Source: Adiantum capillus-veneris (taxonomy: Eukaryota > Streptophyta > Polypodiopsida > Polypodiales > Pteridaceae). From it: a DNA stretch of 64,000 nt. A program made the position numbers and the translations under genes. Below are positions 33,961-46,080 of this stretch, piece after piece (position 1 is the first letter of the stretch; each line of letters opens with the position of its first letter). The stretch covers positions 93,057,912 through 93,121,911 of the forward strand of contig CM043963.1 in NCBI GenBank assembly GCA_014529385.2, written 5' to 3'. A model generated the notes under the pieces. That model ran no database searches. It was not told the DNA's origin and worked only from the letters and a program-made list of their open reading frames with translations.

Positions 33961-34094
33961 CATGTGGAGCTTCGATTATGAGTATGTGTGATAAGTCAGG
34001 TATACATGACTTGTTGATTTATTGCTTATAGTGTGTTGTTCTGTGTATATTTGAAGGCCCTTTGCGCCTCCGCCTATTGCAATGGTATCAAAGC
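33716..34094 (+). mobile_element. Possible copia LTR and primer site
   Basis: TGGTATCAAAGC (34083-34094) is the same near-match to the initiator tRNA-Met primer site seen at 24225. It is preceded by a CA end at 34080-34081. A TATA-like CTATAAATAAA lies near 33760, and the segment carries (TC)n(AC)n. The left edge (TGTCC near 33716) is a guess. No coding sequence follows. Confidence 0.4.
33905..33958. repeat. Compound (CT)n(AC)n microsatellite
   Basis: About 9 CT units followed by 18 AC units. Confidence 0.97.
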
Positions 34095-35358
34095 TTTGGC
34101 TATGTTTTTGGTGATGCAAACAACGCTACAAAGCGCTACAAGGACCAAAGATAAGTCATTTTCCTCTAGCAAGTTGATTTCTTTTTTGTTCTTTTTGACG
34201 ATATAGAATTTCTTTGTAAGCATACTTGAGAGAAACTTAAATGTGTTTTTATACATATATGCTACTGTCATGTACTTTGTCTCTCCTTTATAGATTGATA
34301 GGAAGGCTTGACTTTGTAGATGTTGTATTCCGAATAAGAACCATAACTTATGTTGAAATGAATATAGTAGCTATATGTATACACAACTAACTGTAAGAAA
34401 ATTGATGAACATCAAAGAGGGTTATGTAAGAAGTAAAGAGAAGAAGTATGATAGAAAACCATGATAGGAGAAGAAAGGGAACGAGAAATAGAGGAAAAAA
34501 TTCTTTTTCTTTTTTTTGTTTCTTTTTTGCCTCATGTCATAGGAAGCGGCTCCGAAAGATCAGTTTCTTGAGGTGGAAGAAACTTTTTCAATTTCATGGG
34601 AAAACAACCCAAGAGACCTCCAGGATCTATTTCATGAATCTTGAATAGAAGGGGACGACAATCATAGCATCAAAAAGAAAAGAAAAAAACGCTTCAAGAT
34701 CGATGCCTATCAACACATAGCAAGCAATCCCTAGTAAATTCTTCGGAGAAGACGAATACAAATTTTTTCTTCATGGTAACAAAACTTGTCATTCTCTCAT
34801 ACAAGATATGGCATGATGTACTAAATATTCTGTTAATAATAATAATAATATTAAAAGACATGATGAAATCACTTTTTGGCCAAGTTAAATGTACTCATAA
34901 TCGTCATTACCAAGGCATCCTCAATCTCTTTGTTCGCCTTGCATGCCGAAGGCCATCAGGGCATTGCTAGTGCAACTGATCGCCTAGCAATCTTGGCTTC
35001 ATCGCCACTGGCCACTCAATAGCCACAAGTACCTGTAGTTCAATAACAAGAGCCATGAGGGTGTAAAATTCCAGTGTAAGCGCCCACAATTGCCATGCTA
35101 AACCTGTGAATGATTTTTGAAAAAATTTTGTTTTCCCCTGTGCTATTTTTAGTGACGCACAAAATCTAAAGGACTTTAATCCTTCACCTACCCAATGCAT
35201 TGTTTTTCGACTCCAAGCTTCCAATTTCCACATCATGCCAACTCACGAGCGTCCCGTGCGCACTCACCTACTCCTCACATCGTCGCCCCTACAATAGCCA
35301 CCAGATTCTCTCTCTTGCTCTCATGCAACCACCCGACTCTCTCCCTCTCTACAAAAGC

Positions 35359-35360
<2 letters not shown>
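34095..35360. other. Spacer, no gene seen
   Basis: AT-rich; a (TAA)n-like patch near 34833-34850. No motif-bearing frame. Confidence 0.45.

Positions 35361-35399
<39 letters not shown>
35361..35399. repeat. (CT)n microsatellite
   Basis: CT run of about 19 units. Confidence 0.97.
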
Positions 35400-35403
<4 letters not shown>

Positions 35404-35553
35404 CACTCTACATGGGTGGGCCCAACTGCTCCAAGTCGATAGCCGATGTCTCACCACTCTATTTCTCTCTCCCTCATTAGGTATACACATATACACCCAC
35501 AGAGGGCATGCAGACCAATCAAACACACTCTCTCTCAATCTCTCTATTAGTCA

Positions 35554-35554
<1 letters not shown>

Positions 35555-35619
<65 letters not shown>
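35555..35619. repeat. (CT)n microsatellite
   Basis: CT run of about 32 units. Confidence 0.98.
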
Positions 35620-35622
<3 letters not shown>

Positions 35623-36505
35623 TGAGTTCCCCATTTTTGGCTTCGTGGGGTGCTACCTGTCTTCCTCCGCTACCATGCTTTTATCATATGGGAAGTGACT
35701 GACTAGCTTCCAATGCTTTGAGAAAGGCGCCCACCCACCCCTTTTGCTTTTATGTGTCGTTCTCCTTTCTCATTTGCTTTTACTTTGCAATTCTAGCTTT
35801 CTAATTTTTCTTTCTAGCCGAGAGCCCATATGGCCCAAGATTTGGGAGCCTACCCTTTGTTGATGAGCATTACCCTCCACTCATTACCTATCCCTCCTTA
35901 ACGCTATTCTCTTCCAGCAAACATAGCATAAAAGGGAAAGTACAAAAAAGGGGAGACTAATACAATGGTCTAGTGCGAACCTCAAGTGTGAGCTAGATGG
36001 ATAAGTGTTCCATTACTTTGGTAGGTAGACCAAGTCGATGTAGTGCAGGTGTAGTATCACTGGCAAAGATATGTATGTCCACCAAGGCGCGCCAATGATG
36101 ATGATTTCCAGTGATAATTATCCAAGAATAGTGCATGCTGAGCTTGACATCTCAACATATCTCTCTGTGTGTGTGTGTGTATTTGGTCAGTCACTCATCA
36201 AAATCTCCCTTTATCACATGCATTCAAGAGATTATTAAAAATACCTCAATATACATGTTATATTTACATTGTGGGCCTTTTCTTAAAACCCACATCCCTC
36301 TCTAATGTATGAATAAAATTATACATTTTTTAAATTATTATTAATTTCCAATTGATCATGTGATATATACATTTTGAAAATTGACTTTTCCAAGAGGTTT
36401 GGTAGTTTTGCTAGTGTTTTTAAAGTTTTGACAATTTTTTGGTGGTCTTTTTCCTAGTTTTAAAGATTTAGTACTTTGGAATATTTTGGTCCTCTCTCTT
36501 ATTTA
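35620..36505. other. Spacer, no gene seen
   Basis: No coding motif. The last five bases before the next element (TATAT) are its target duplication. Confidence 0.5.
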
Positions 36506-36510
36506 TATAT

Positions 36511-36823
36511 TGTTAACCCTCACGCACATTCCTATCACCTAAGACGGACGCCATATTATTTATTTGGTAGAGTCAGGTACAGGGCTTGTTGGTCCAATAG
36601 GAAAAGGGTGAGAGTGATCGTCGCCGATGAGAGGCGCACTCTAACTGGAACATTCAAGGGATTAGTTGGCTAAGCATGGGCGCCCAAGTGTGCATGGGGC
36701 GAGCTCATATAAAAGTCAACTAAACCTAAAATTCACTCATTCTTTCATTTGTGCAATTGAAGAGTGCTCTTGCTCCATCTCAATCTTCTTCTTCTTCATC
36801 TCTTTGTGTGTGTGTGTGTATGC

Positions 36824-36865
<42 letters not shown>

Positions 36866-37096
36866 ATTGCGACGACGGCACGGCGACGGCAAAGCGATTG
36901 AGCATGGCGCAGCGGCGGCTTCTTCTTCTTCGCGGCGAGAAATCCTCCACGACAGCAAGCGTAGAGCGGTGAGTGACACACCATCGCCATCTTTGAGCTT
37001 ACTAGTTTAGGTTAGTTGCGTGCTTGGAGCCATTTGTGGCTCGTACACAATGTATCGGCAAGTTCCTTGCATTGGCACGTGCGACAGATGCGCATA
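36511..37096 (+). repeat. 5' LTR of copy B (586 bp)
   Basis: Starts TGTTAACC; its end is set by the target duplication of the 3' LTR and lies 4 bp before the primer site. TATAAAA at 36708-36714 is the likely promoter. A (GA)n tract of 39 bp lies at 36826-36864. It aligns end to end with 47451-48086. Confidence 0.9.
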
Positions 37097-37100
37097 TTTT

Positions 37101-37118
37101 TGGTGCCATTGCCGGGGA
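37101..37118 (+). promoter_or_regulatory. Primer-binding site, tRNA-Asp type
   Basis: TGGTGCCATTGCCGGGGA matches, with two changes, the site complementary to the 3' end of plant tRNA-Asp (TGGCGCCGTTGCCGGGGA) used by Athila-type elements. The copy C counterpart at 59708-59725 is more decayed. Confidence 0.85.
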
Positions 37119-37875
37119 ATGCCATACACTAAGCTTGAATGGCACTCTGTGCTTCTTTCTGATGCAATTTCAATTGTAGGAAAGGTAGAGAAGGAAGGTG
37201 TATGTGTTGAGAAGAAGGAGTTTGTTTTGCTGCTGTGTATTATTTTATTAATAGGGAATTGAAAGGTACCGTGTTTTCTATGTTAATAAGGTTTTGAAAG
37301 GTACAGTGTGTTTTCTCTGTGATAAGGTGTTAGTATTAAGGTTGTAGATCCATAATGTTAGTTCTGTGTAAAGTAAAGTAAGTAGTTCTGTTAAACAGTG
37401 AGTTGCTGTAGTAGTGTGTTAGTGTGTAACAATAGCTGTATTAGTGGTAAGTAGGTAGGTTAGGTGTGTGTGCTTGCGCGCACATCGTGGCAGCGGCGAC
37501 CTTATCCCAAAAAAATAAAAAAAATAAAAATAAAAAAAATAAAAAATATATTTTTTTAAATTTTAAAGGTAGGACCGGGGGAAATATCTCCCAGACCCAA
37601 GCCCAAGCTCACGCTAAGGCTCAAGCCTCAGTCGCCCTTTAAAATTACGTATTTTAGCCTCACACGTGGTTAAATATCGACCTTTTTGAGGACCAACGGA
37701 GCTTCAAGTGACCGAACGTTGTGCTATAAAGCACACCGCAACCCTTTGAATGATACGCTTGTTTCGAGCTATCACACACTCTAATAAAAAAACCGATCAT
37801 TAAAAAACAATAAAAAAAACGAGTGAAAACGGACGCCTAAAAAAGTAAGCGGTTAACCTTCGAGGTTATTCGCCG
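37119..37875 (+). other. Copy B untranslated leader
   Basis: Noncoding, T/G-rich in its first half (37250-37480) and then A-rich. No open frame of note until the gag start. Confidence 0.6.
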
Positions 37876-40067
37876 ATGCTTGTAGGGTGCCAAAGGCACA
37901 TGCATCTGCTCTTTGGTCATGTGCTAGAGACGGAGCAACTAGAGAGAATTTTGACTTACGCGAATTCTCATTATCCACCTACCTTAGGTTCCGGGCCCTC
38001 GGCGAGGACCCAAGGTAGTACAAACCAAGACCCAAACATAGCGGCTAGTGACTCTTCCTCTGACTACGACGTCATGGAGGGTTTCCCAATGCCTAATCCC
38101 GATAGCTCAAGCCAAGACATGCATGCCATGGGTCCACGGTCTGGGCCGAGCGTGCTTAGCTGCTTGAAGGAAACCTTTAGTAGAGCCACTCGCTCCGGAC
38201 ATGGAGCTAATGATGTAAATGAGGGGGACGGGGAAGTAAATTTTCCATTCATGACCAACGTAGACCCTATGCCCTTAGAGAGTGTGCACGTGAATATTTC
38301 ATTCACTGCACTCCCTGACTCTTCAGAGATATTCCCCTCTGAGGTCATATTACCCGATGGTAGAAGCCTTGCCGAAGTGCAAGAGGTTGAGCGATATATC
38401 ATTGCGGCAAGGAAAAAGGAAATCGAGAGCTTACGCAAGGCGGAGCAACGAAGAGAGTTAAAAGCGAAAGCCCCTATGTCAAATCCTTGCTAGGAGAGCA
38501 ATTGAGTGCTCTTGACTTAGCAACCGCTAAGGGCCAACCCCCAGAAAGCAACATTGCATTTAGCTCAAAGGACACCCCTAGCACCTCAATCATAGATGGA
38601 GCATTCTTAAATGAGAACTGGGAGTACGAACTACAAATCGAAACTCTAACCGACCTATACACAGGTCACACCTATCACGTGGGTTGGTTAGATATCCTAC
38701 AATCCACAATGGGTGCTACTAGTGTGGAGGATCAACAACAAAGAGTTTGTGAGGTTATCCATAGGGTCATTGAGTTAGAGAGACAGAACAAGGGGATCGA
38801 CATGCCTTCAACGGGTCTCATGAGATTCTTGGATATAGGGAAGGCTAAACAACCAAACTTATCTCAAATAGAGACTCCCTCGGTAAGTCCGATGGATCCT
38901 CCATATGTTGTTTCCTCAGGGGTCTCAGTGCAATCTGAACCCACAAGTGATAGCTTTACCTTTGGAAGTCTAGCTCATCTTTCCCTTGATGACACCATGG
39001 CTACCATGCCTACCCCAATGATGGGCATGCCAAGAAACACGCCATGGGCCTCATTTGTTAGTAAAGCACCACTACATGGTAGCTCAATGCCTGCAACAGT
39101 ACCTACAAGTGTGTACCAATCCTATACACCCATGGGTCCTCATACTCATGTAGTCCCTACCCCTCCCATTGTTTCAACAACCTATGCTCCACAACCACGG
39201 CACCCAAGCTCTTATTTCCATGGGACTATACTGGCTAGCATTAGCATGTCACATTCGACGTTTGCTATGCCTAGGGCCACACATATGAACTTTGGGCCAC
39301 CACATAGCACAAAATCGTACCCAACGTGGAACCCAAGGGCTTCCTATGCGCCAAGCCCAATGCCAATACCTACTCCACATGTAGTCTCTGGAGCACCTTC
39401 ACCCACGACGCCTGCTCACTTAGGTGACTTGGCAACATTTGCTCAAGCTATTGGTCGATCTATTGTTGAGAATATGCGTAACATGCCTGATAGAGAGTCT
39501 AGAAGTAAGGCAGTACAAATAGCCAAGCTCACACAAAAAATTAGTGGAGGGGATGTGAGAAAGCATATCGAAGTGTTTGAACAAATATGTGATTCTCTAG
39601 GAGAACACAATGACCTGCATAAGAGTAACGCTTTAAGCCTAACCTTAAGTGGAAAGGCTGGGGATTGGTATAGAACCCTAAGGGTGGAAGAAAAAACAAA
39701 TTACCCTACTCTTAGGAGACTATTCTTCAAAGAATACATACGAGAGGGAGTACTTTGGGGTGTAGCCTCTCAACTCCAAAAAGCCCAACGAGAGGAAGGA
39801 GAGTCGGTGAGAGACTTAATTAGTCGCTTAAAGCATTTGAATTCTCGCTGTAATCCAAATAAACGCTTCAACAATAACCAATTTCTTGATAGACTCATTA
39901 GGGGATTACAACATGAGGATATCTACAATGGCCTAGTCATTAGAGGTATCACCACTTGGGAAGCAGTCACCACCAATGCGATCCAATTGGAGGATAATTT
40001 AATGATTCAAGGAGAAAGAGTGTCTGTTGAGCCTAAATCTATTAGCTCGCAAGCATCAGGGCATTAG
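37876..40067 (+). pseudogene. Copy B gag, N-terminal and capsid part
   Basis: Two frames overlap at 38487-38493 (205 and 526 codons). Copy C has one more base near there, so a 1-nt deletion split a single gag frame. The first part is acidic/Ser-rich; then comes a Pro/Thr/His-rich stretch (about 39000-39400) and a Retrotrans_gag-type capsid domain: GDVRKHIEVFEQICDSLGEH, GKAGDWYRTLRVEE, FFKEYIREGVLWGVASQLQK, LISRLKHLNSRCNPN. A TAG at 40065-40067 sits where copy C has Lys. Gag packages element RNA in virus-like particles. Confidence 0.85.
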
Positions 40068-41076
40068 CCAATGACCCTAAAGCCTATTGCTAAGGAGCCA
40101 AAGATATCTGAGATACTTTAGCAGATCTCACCAAGTCTATTCAAGAGAGTCTTAGAGACAATCGTGCTCCGCAAAACAATCATATGTATCCAAGAAGGGA
40201 GCAACAATGGTGCTCAGTATGCTATGGACCGCATAGTACCAGTGAATGCCCTACTTTTAGAGTAAAATTCAATGGGAATTGCAATGGCTGTGGGAGGTAT
40301 GGTTATCAGCTAAGGATTGCATAGTATTTAAGCGCACGATGGCCAATAGACCAACCTTAGCATGGATAGACACACCTCGGGTGCCTGCATTGATGCGGGC
40401 CACACCTCTTGAACAAACGTCACAACACATGGTCCCTAGGGCCCAAAATGTTGTTCAAACAACACCCTTACCACCTCCAATGCTAGGACCACAACCATCA
40501 CATCCAAGAATCACTTCTGTGAATCAAGTGGGTTGTGAGTCATCTATTGCTTGTTTGGAAGGCTGTGAGGAAGATATAGACCCTAATATTGCCTATGGGA
40601 TTGATGCGCTTGAAGAAAGTCCACAATACTATATGGAGGACTATTGGGGACAAGTCAAACTTGTCTATCAAGTAGTTGCTCTTGCTGCAAGAGGCCAAAA
40701 TATCATTTACACTGCTAAGAGACCACCTCTTCAATGCTATGAGTGTGGAGGTTCACATCGTGTGGCCGAGTGTCCTATTAGGCTACAAAAGAATTCTGCA
40801 CTAATGAAAACCAATCAAGCGAGCACGTCTACAATGCCGATACTCATGTGTAATCAATGTGGCATAGATCATTTGATTGCCCAATGTCCAAATAATCCAA
40901 ATGCACCGAAGATCACGCCATTAAACTTGATTGAGGTTACCGAGGAGCCATCACAAAGTACACCTGTGGTACCAATAAACGTACTCATACGATGGATGCT
41001 CCAAAAACAAAATAATATTCTTGAGGAAAGAGACACGACATCCATTGCCCAATCTCAGAAAAAGAAGAAAACATGA
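40068..41076 (+). pseudogene. Copy B gag, nucleocapsid part with zinc knuckles
   Basis: Knuckle 1 is CSVCYGPHSTSEC (40211-40249, CX2CX3HX4C). Knuckle 2 (CNGCGRYGYQ, from about 40282) has Tyr for His and runs off frame; copy C keeps it as CNACGRYGHQAKDC. After a Pro-rich spacer come CYECGGSHRVAEC (40735-40773) and CNQCGIDHLIAQC (40849-40887), both standard CX2CX4HX4C. The C-terminus is basic (SQKKKK). Four knuckles in two clusters is more than usual for plant gypsy gag. Confidence 0.8.
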
Positions 41077-42050
41077 AGGAAGAGATCGCAAAAAGTAGCA
41101 AAGTTAGACCCCAGTTCAAAGACCAACATAGGGACTGGTGACGACCCCGTATATATGAATGACGCTGAAGAGGATTCTGATTTAGGTGAAACCATGGAGA
41201 CCAAAATGACCACTAAGATAGAAACCAACAAGGAAGATCTTCATGAGCCACAATGGCCAGGATCCAAGAAGAAGATAGGAACTTAACTAAACCCTACGGA
41301 GGAGATCAAGCGAGTCAAGCAATTAAGGAATTTGGTAGAAAATACTCAAAGGGATCTAGAACCAGCACCTAGGCAGATCCAAATTACAGACACCGTGTTC
41401 CCTACGCAACAACAACCTCACCAAGTCCATAGACCCGTAGCCATACCTAGTGTCATCCAAGAAGAAAGTGACTTAAAGTCATGGGAAAGTGGGCGTACTC
41501 ACTTCTTGATGGAAAGAATGTTTACAGGGGGACTACCTGATCCTATCAAAGAAATGGAGATCCCATCTTCCCCACGTCAAGGGACTGAAGCCCAAAAGGT
41601 GCTGTTAAACATTGCCAAATTGATGGATTTCATGTCTTCAAAAGTTAAGAACCCCCATCATGTCCAAACTATATAAAGACCCTAAGCTAGTCTCAGCTCT
41701 TAGAGCCTTCTTCAATGGAGAACTGAAGTTTGGGCTACCACAATTTGCACAGATGGATGGAGCTGGGGAGATGCCAATAGAGGAGGAACACTTAGATCCA
41801 CAACCCAACCTAGATGAGAACCTTGTTATAGAAATACCTGTTAACAACTTGGGACAATACTTTGAGGGTGATGAATCCAATGCGACCATACCAATCACTA
41901 CTAAGGGATTAACTGTGAAGGGAATCCTTGATGGTGGCGCTGGGGTTAACATTGTGACAAAAAAATTGATGGGAAACTATGGGAAGACCTCACCTTGCGA
42001 CCACAACCATAGTAGTGAAGATGGCCAATGGGTCTATTGTTAAACCTATT
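41077..42050 (+). pseudogene. Copy B aspartic protease region
   Basis: Frames at 41332-41676 and 41660-42043 carry a conserved lead (LPQFAQMDGAGEMPIEEEHL) and the active-site-like ILDGGAGVNIV (Asp codon at 41930). Plant Athila/Tat elements often have DGGAG or DGGS in place of DTGA. Most of this region is deleted in copy A. The tail (ILGRTFMREAKMVHDWSKNH) follows at 42150-42200. Frameshifts near 41660 and 42040. Confidence 0.75.
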
Positions 42051-42112
42051 GGGATGGTAGAAGATCTCAAGATCAAGGTCTTTGGACATAAAATAAGAAT
42101 TCCTTCATTGTT

Positions 42113-43105
42113 ATGGATTTCTCCAAGCAAACTATGGCATCGGAGATGATCTTAGGACGTACTTTCATGAGGGAAGCAAAAATGGTGCATGACTGGTCTA
42201 AAAACCATGTCTACCTGCAGTTCCAAGATTGTGTCATTCGAGTGGATCTTGTAACTGGTCGAGCACATCCCCTAGGAAACGGGTTTATAATTGATCATAG
42301 ATCTGAAACCACAATTCACTCAGTCCCATTGCAGTATTGTTACACGTGTAAAGTGGACACTGATGTAGGAGAAGATTCTCCTTATATGGATGTACTGCGT
42401 GGGATGACTGAGTCAGACAATATGGATTGGGTCCACCTAGCAGCAACCATAGACACTTGGGGAAATAGGGGGATGACCTGGGTAACACCTGATGGGGATG
42501 AAATGCCACCACTCGTACCCTTAAATATGCTAGAAGCAATGCATATAGCTTCTGATGACCTACAAGATGAAGGTTTCACTGGCATTGGAACCAGTAGCGC
42601 CTCACAAGACTATAGCCCACACGATTTGGGGTCAGAATCATCAATTGAATTGACTCTGAGGACGAAGAATCTGAGTTAAATCTTAGTGCAAATGTATGGA
42701 CAAACCATTCAGGGCCCAGTGGTACCCTAGATGACAATCTATCCAAGGGAGCAGAAGACACAAGTAGCGATTTATCTGGTGACTCTTCACTAGAGATCGG
42801 CCATAATCAAAAATTAGACAAGAAGAGTAAGAGATATAAGAGGTGATGATATCGAGCAAATGTGCGTGCTAGAATAAATGAAAAGAAGTATACCGCAGAA
42901 TGGCTTAATTATATAGGGGTATGTGATGCTCATCGGAAGTTGGTAGATAATTGGGGTGAATACTTGCAAAGCGTTATGTGGTGTAGTCCACAACCCATTG
43001 AAATCGCACAACTAGAGGCCATAGAGAAGCCAAAGTTGAGCCGTACCGTAAGGAGACGACAAAATCGAGCGTTAGCTCAACAACAAAAGGAATTGGAAGT
43101 GAAAT
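42113..43105 (+). pseudogene. Copy B protease tail and linker to reverse transcriptase
   Basis: A 188-codon frame (42113-42679) begins with the protease tail and continues as an acidic linker (ASQDYSPHDLGSESSIELTL). A basic stretch at 42862-43110 ends LSRTVRRRQNRALAQQQKEL. It is collinear with 140-1135 of copy A. Stops at 42677, 42846 and 43108 break it. Confidence 0.7.
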
Positions 43106-43289
43106 CATAGTCCACAGAACAACAAGACCCCACAAACTTACACCCTGCACGTGAACATTTCAAATCCTACACCACAGAGGAACGTAAGGTTGTGTATCAT
43201 AGTCCACAGAACAACAAGACCCCACAAACTTACACCTTGCACCTGAACATTTCAAATCCTACACCACAGAGGAACGTAAGGTTGTGTAT
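43106..43289 (+). repeat. 92-bp tandem duplication in copy B
   Basis: Units 43106-43197 and 43198-43289 start CATAGTCCACAGAACAACAA and are nearly identical. Copy A has one unit, so this arose in copy B after the two diverged. Confidence 0.95.
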
Positions 43290-44337
43290 ACAAAGGCTCA
43301 AAGAAAACCTATAGATGGAAGCAATGGAGTCTATGATGGTCCATCGATAGTTAAGGAAATAGAGTTAGCAGACCCAGAAGAAGAGTCCAAACCTGTTTTC
43401 ATTACCCAAGATCTGACAGAGACTGAGGAGTGTGTACTTAAAGAACTTCTCAAGGAATTCAGGGATATATTTGCCTAGACATATCATGATATGAAAGGTG
43501 GTCCACCTTCTGTGGTGCAACACACAATCCCCATGAATAGCATGGCTAAACCAATTCAGCAATGACCCTACCCAATGAATCCTAAATATGCAAAAATAGT
43601 TCAAGAAGAGATTGAAAAGCTTGTGAAATGCGGATTCATATACCCTATCGAGCACTCAGAATGGGTGTCTCCAATAGTGATTGTGCCGAAAAAGAATGGG
43701 AAACTCAGAGTGTGCGTGGATCTCAAGAAGGCCAATGCCGCCACTAGGAGGGACCATTACCCCTTGCCATAGTCAAAACATGTGCTTGAAAGAGTTGCAG
43801 GAAAGGAAGCTTATAGCTTTTTAGATGGGTACTCTGGCTACAATCAAATCACAATTGCGCTAGAGGACCAAGCTAAAACCGCCTTTATAATGGCATTTGG
43901 AGTGTTCGCATTTCGTGTTATGGCTTTTGGCTTAACCAATGCCCTGCTACTTTTCAAAGATTAATAAATACTGCTTTTAGAGAATATTCGAGGGAGTTTT
44001 GCGAAGCTTTCTTAGATGAACTTTGTGTTTATTCCTCTTGGAAAGAACATCTATCATGATTATGAAAAGCGTTTGAGAAGTGCAGATTGTATCGCATCTC
44101 CTTAAACCCTTTCAAATGCCAATTTTGGGTTAAACATGTAGTCATTTTAGGGCATATAGTGTCCAAAAATGGGATTTCCACAGATGAGAGCAAAATTAAA
44201 GCCATTGCTGAATTGCCACCTCCTACAAACTATAAAGGAGTTCAAAGGTTTATGGGCCATGTTGGTTATTACCGACGGTTTATTTTAAACTTTGCCGAGA
44301 TAGCTCGTCCTTTGTACAAGATTCTTATTGAGTTACA
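43284..44337 (+). pseudogene. Copy B reverse transcriptase, catalytic motif mutated
   Basis: Blocks in order: VCVDLKKANAATRRDHYPLP, then a stop at 43770; AYSFLDGYSGYNQITIALED; MAFGLTNA; then the active site reads FLDEL (codons 44015-44020), not FLDD as in copy A, so the second catalytic Asp is Glu. Thumb and connection (GISTDESKIKAIAELPPPTN, GVQRFMGHVGYYRRFILNFA) follow at 44087-44330. Several frameshifts. Inactive on sight. Confidence 0.85.
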
Positions 44338-44617
44338 ATGGACTTCTCTATTCCTAGTCGAAACCATACCTGAATGGAGTGAAAAGACTATGAACTTTCT
44401 AGTTAATGGTTTTCCACCCAAAGAGCTTTGTAAAGACATAGCTCGAAAACTGTTAAAAGAATGTGAACCTTACTCTCTCATTGCAAGAACTCTCTACAGG
44501 CTAGGGAAGGATGATATTCTTAGACGTTGTGCCCGTGAGGATGAGTATTTATACATACTGCAAGAAGCCTACATGGGTATAGCCAGAGGGTGTCACAACG
44601 CAGAAACCAACTCTTAG
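44338..44617 (+). pseudogene. Copy B RNase H remnant and integrase N-terminal start
   Basis: Just after the connection the frame jumps (near 44345) to the segment matching copy A 2741 on. About 500 bp of RNase H are therefore missing, yet the frame stays open across the junction. WSEKTMNFLVNGFPPKELCK, RTLYRLGKDDILRRCARED and ILQEAYMGIARGCHNAE are the usual lead-in to the integrase zinc domain, with one His position read as Tyr. The core never follows. Confidence 0.75.
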
Positions 44618-46080
44618 CCCTGCCACTCAAGCCATAGTCCCTGAGATATTGCCTCTTAAGGAAATAAAACCCAAAACATTGCATGTCCAAGAGGTTGAAG
44701 CATATGTCCCCATAACCCAACTCTCTAGAGCTTCAACTGATGTAGTTGAAATAAAGCTTGAGACACAGAACACCCATCCCAATATAACAAAGAAAACATA
44801 CAAGTGGGTCGCTAAAGCTTCTTTAGTGACCATAGCTAGTGCTAAAAGACAAGAGCTTGGTAAGAGACGTCCCATTCGCCCCAAGAAATGTAAAGAAACG
44901 TTGCGTTGGATTCCTAAAAAACTATTGGAAGCCCAAGGCTACTATAAAGGAAATGATCAAATCTGGGTGCCAAAACATAGATTGTGTTCTTACTTGTCAC
45001 CTAACCCATGTGACTCAATCCTGTGGCTCCAAAACAAATTGAAGATCGCGGAAAGGAAAAAATCATGGAATGCTACACACCTTCTCCATAGCTAGTTTGG
45101 GTACCAAAGAAAGAACGATTTGTTCCACCTAGCTCAGGAACAGGGAAATCAAATGAAGCTTCTTGCTCTTCGTGTAGTTCCTATACAAAAATAGAAGCTT
45201 CGACACAACCTCCACCTACCATTATACATATCCATACAAGCAAGAAAGAGTTTGCACCTCCCGTTGTAAGTTTACCACCTACAACAATGCTGCAAATAAA
45301 ATCATGGGAGAGTACCTTACCACCCTTGCAACTAGATGAAACGCATATAGGGCGGTCAAAAAATATTGGTTAAAGCCTTCACCCATAACAACTTGGAACA
45401 ATTGGTTTCAAAAGGTGACGACATCATTCCAAAAGGTATGATCTACCCAAGGAAGGGGGGAGTGTTTGCTGACATCCATCATTCACTTGCTTCCCTCTCA
45501 ACCTTCCTCCCTGACCTCTCAATCTCCAATCTTAGAGAATGTATATATAAGCCTTATACTCACAAAAACAAGATAAAAAAGTAAAAGAGCAAGAGCCATA
45601 ACCAAAAATCATAAAAACACATTATGCACAAGAACACGACCCTTGTAATATTTGCACTCTAACCATCATCTATTTGCATGTACAGATATGGCTAGTACGC
45701 TAGAGTCATCCACTCTTGCCTTGGGTGAGAGGTACCCTCGTTACTTTCCGAAAATGTTTCACATGGTCTTTCCGGTGCTTGCCTGTGAATGGGATTTGGT
45801 AGGTACGCTAGCATGTGAGAGGAATTTTGAGGAGTTAGAATGGCTGATACGTCTTTTGACCACAACTGATCCATACTTAGTAGAGACCAAGATGACTATA
45901 GGCATCTAGTGACCTTCTTAGTAAACATTGGTGCCTCTGATGATGAAGAAGATTTACATGATTATACGGATGGGACATATGGTCTCACGGATGATGACTT
46001 TGTTTTTCTCGACGACGAGGATAGTGGTTTAGCCTTAGGGTTCCCCCCTAATCTCTACAATATCCTATTCCCTTGAATCT
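44618..46080 (+). other. Copy B extra open frames between pol and 3' LTR
   Basis: Three stretches look protein-like but match no domain I know. 44649-45095 (148 codons) is Lys-rich, with KKTYKWVAKASLVTIASAKR and ETLRWIPKKLLEAQGYYKGN. 45366-45584 contains DIIPKGMIYPRKGGVFADIH. 45652-46075 has GERYPRYFPKMFHMVFPVLA, then in another frame a very acidic end (GASDDEEDLHDYTDGTYG). Athila elements often carry an extra frame here, sometimes called env-like. I see no signal peptide or membrane anchor in these frames. Confidence 0.45.

Noticed and set aside
33773-33991. 72-codon frame over the 33.9-kb microsatellite
   Set aside because: Composition-driven; the region is better explained as a copia LTR.
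35195-35702. 167-codon Ser/Leu frame on the plus strand
   Set aside because: It mainly translates (CT)n tracts; no homology or gene signals.
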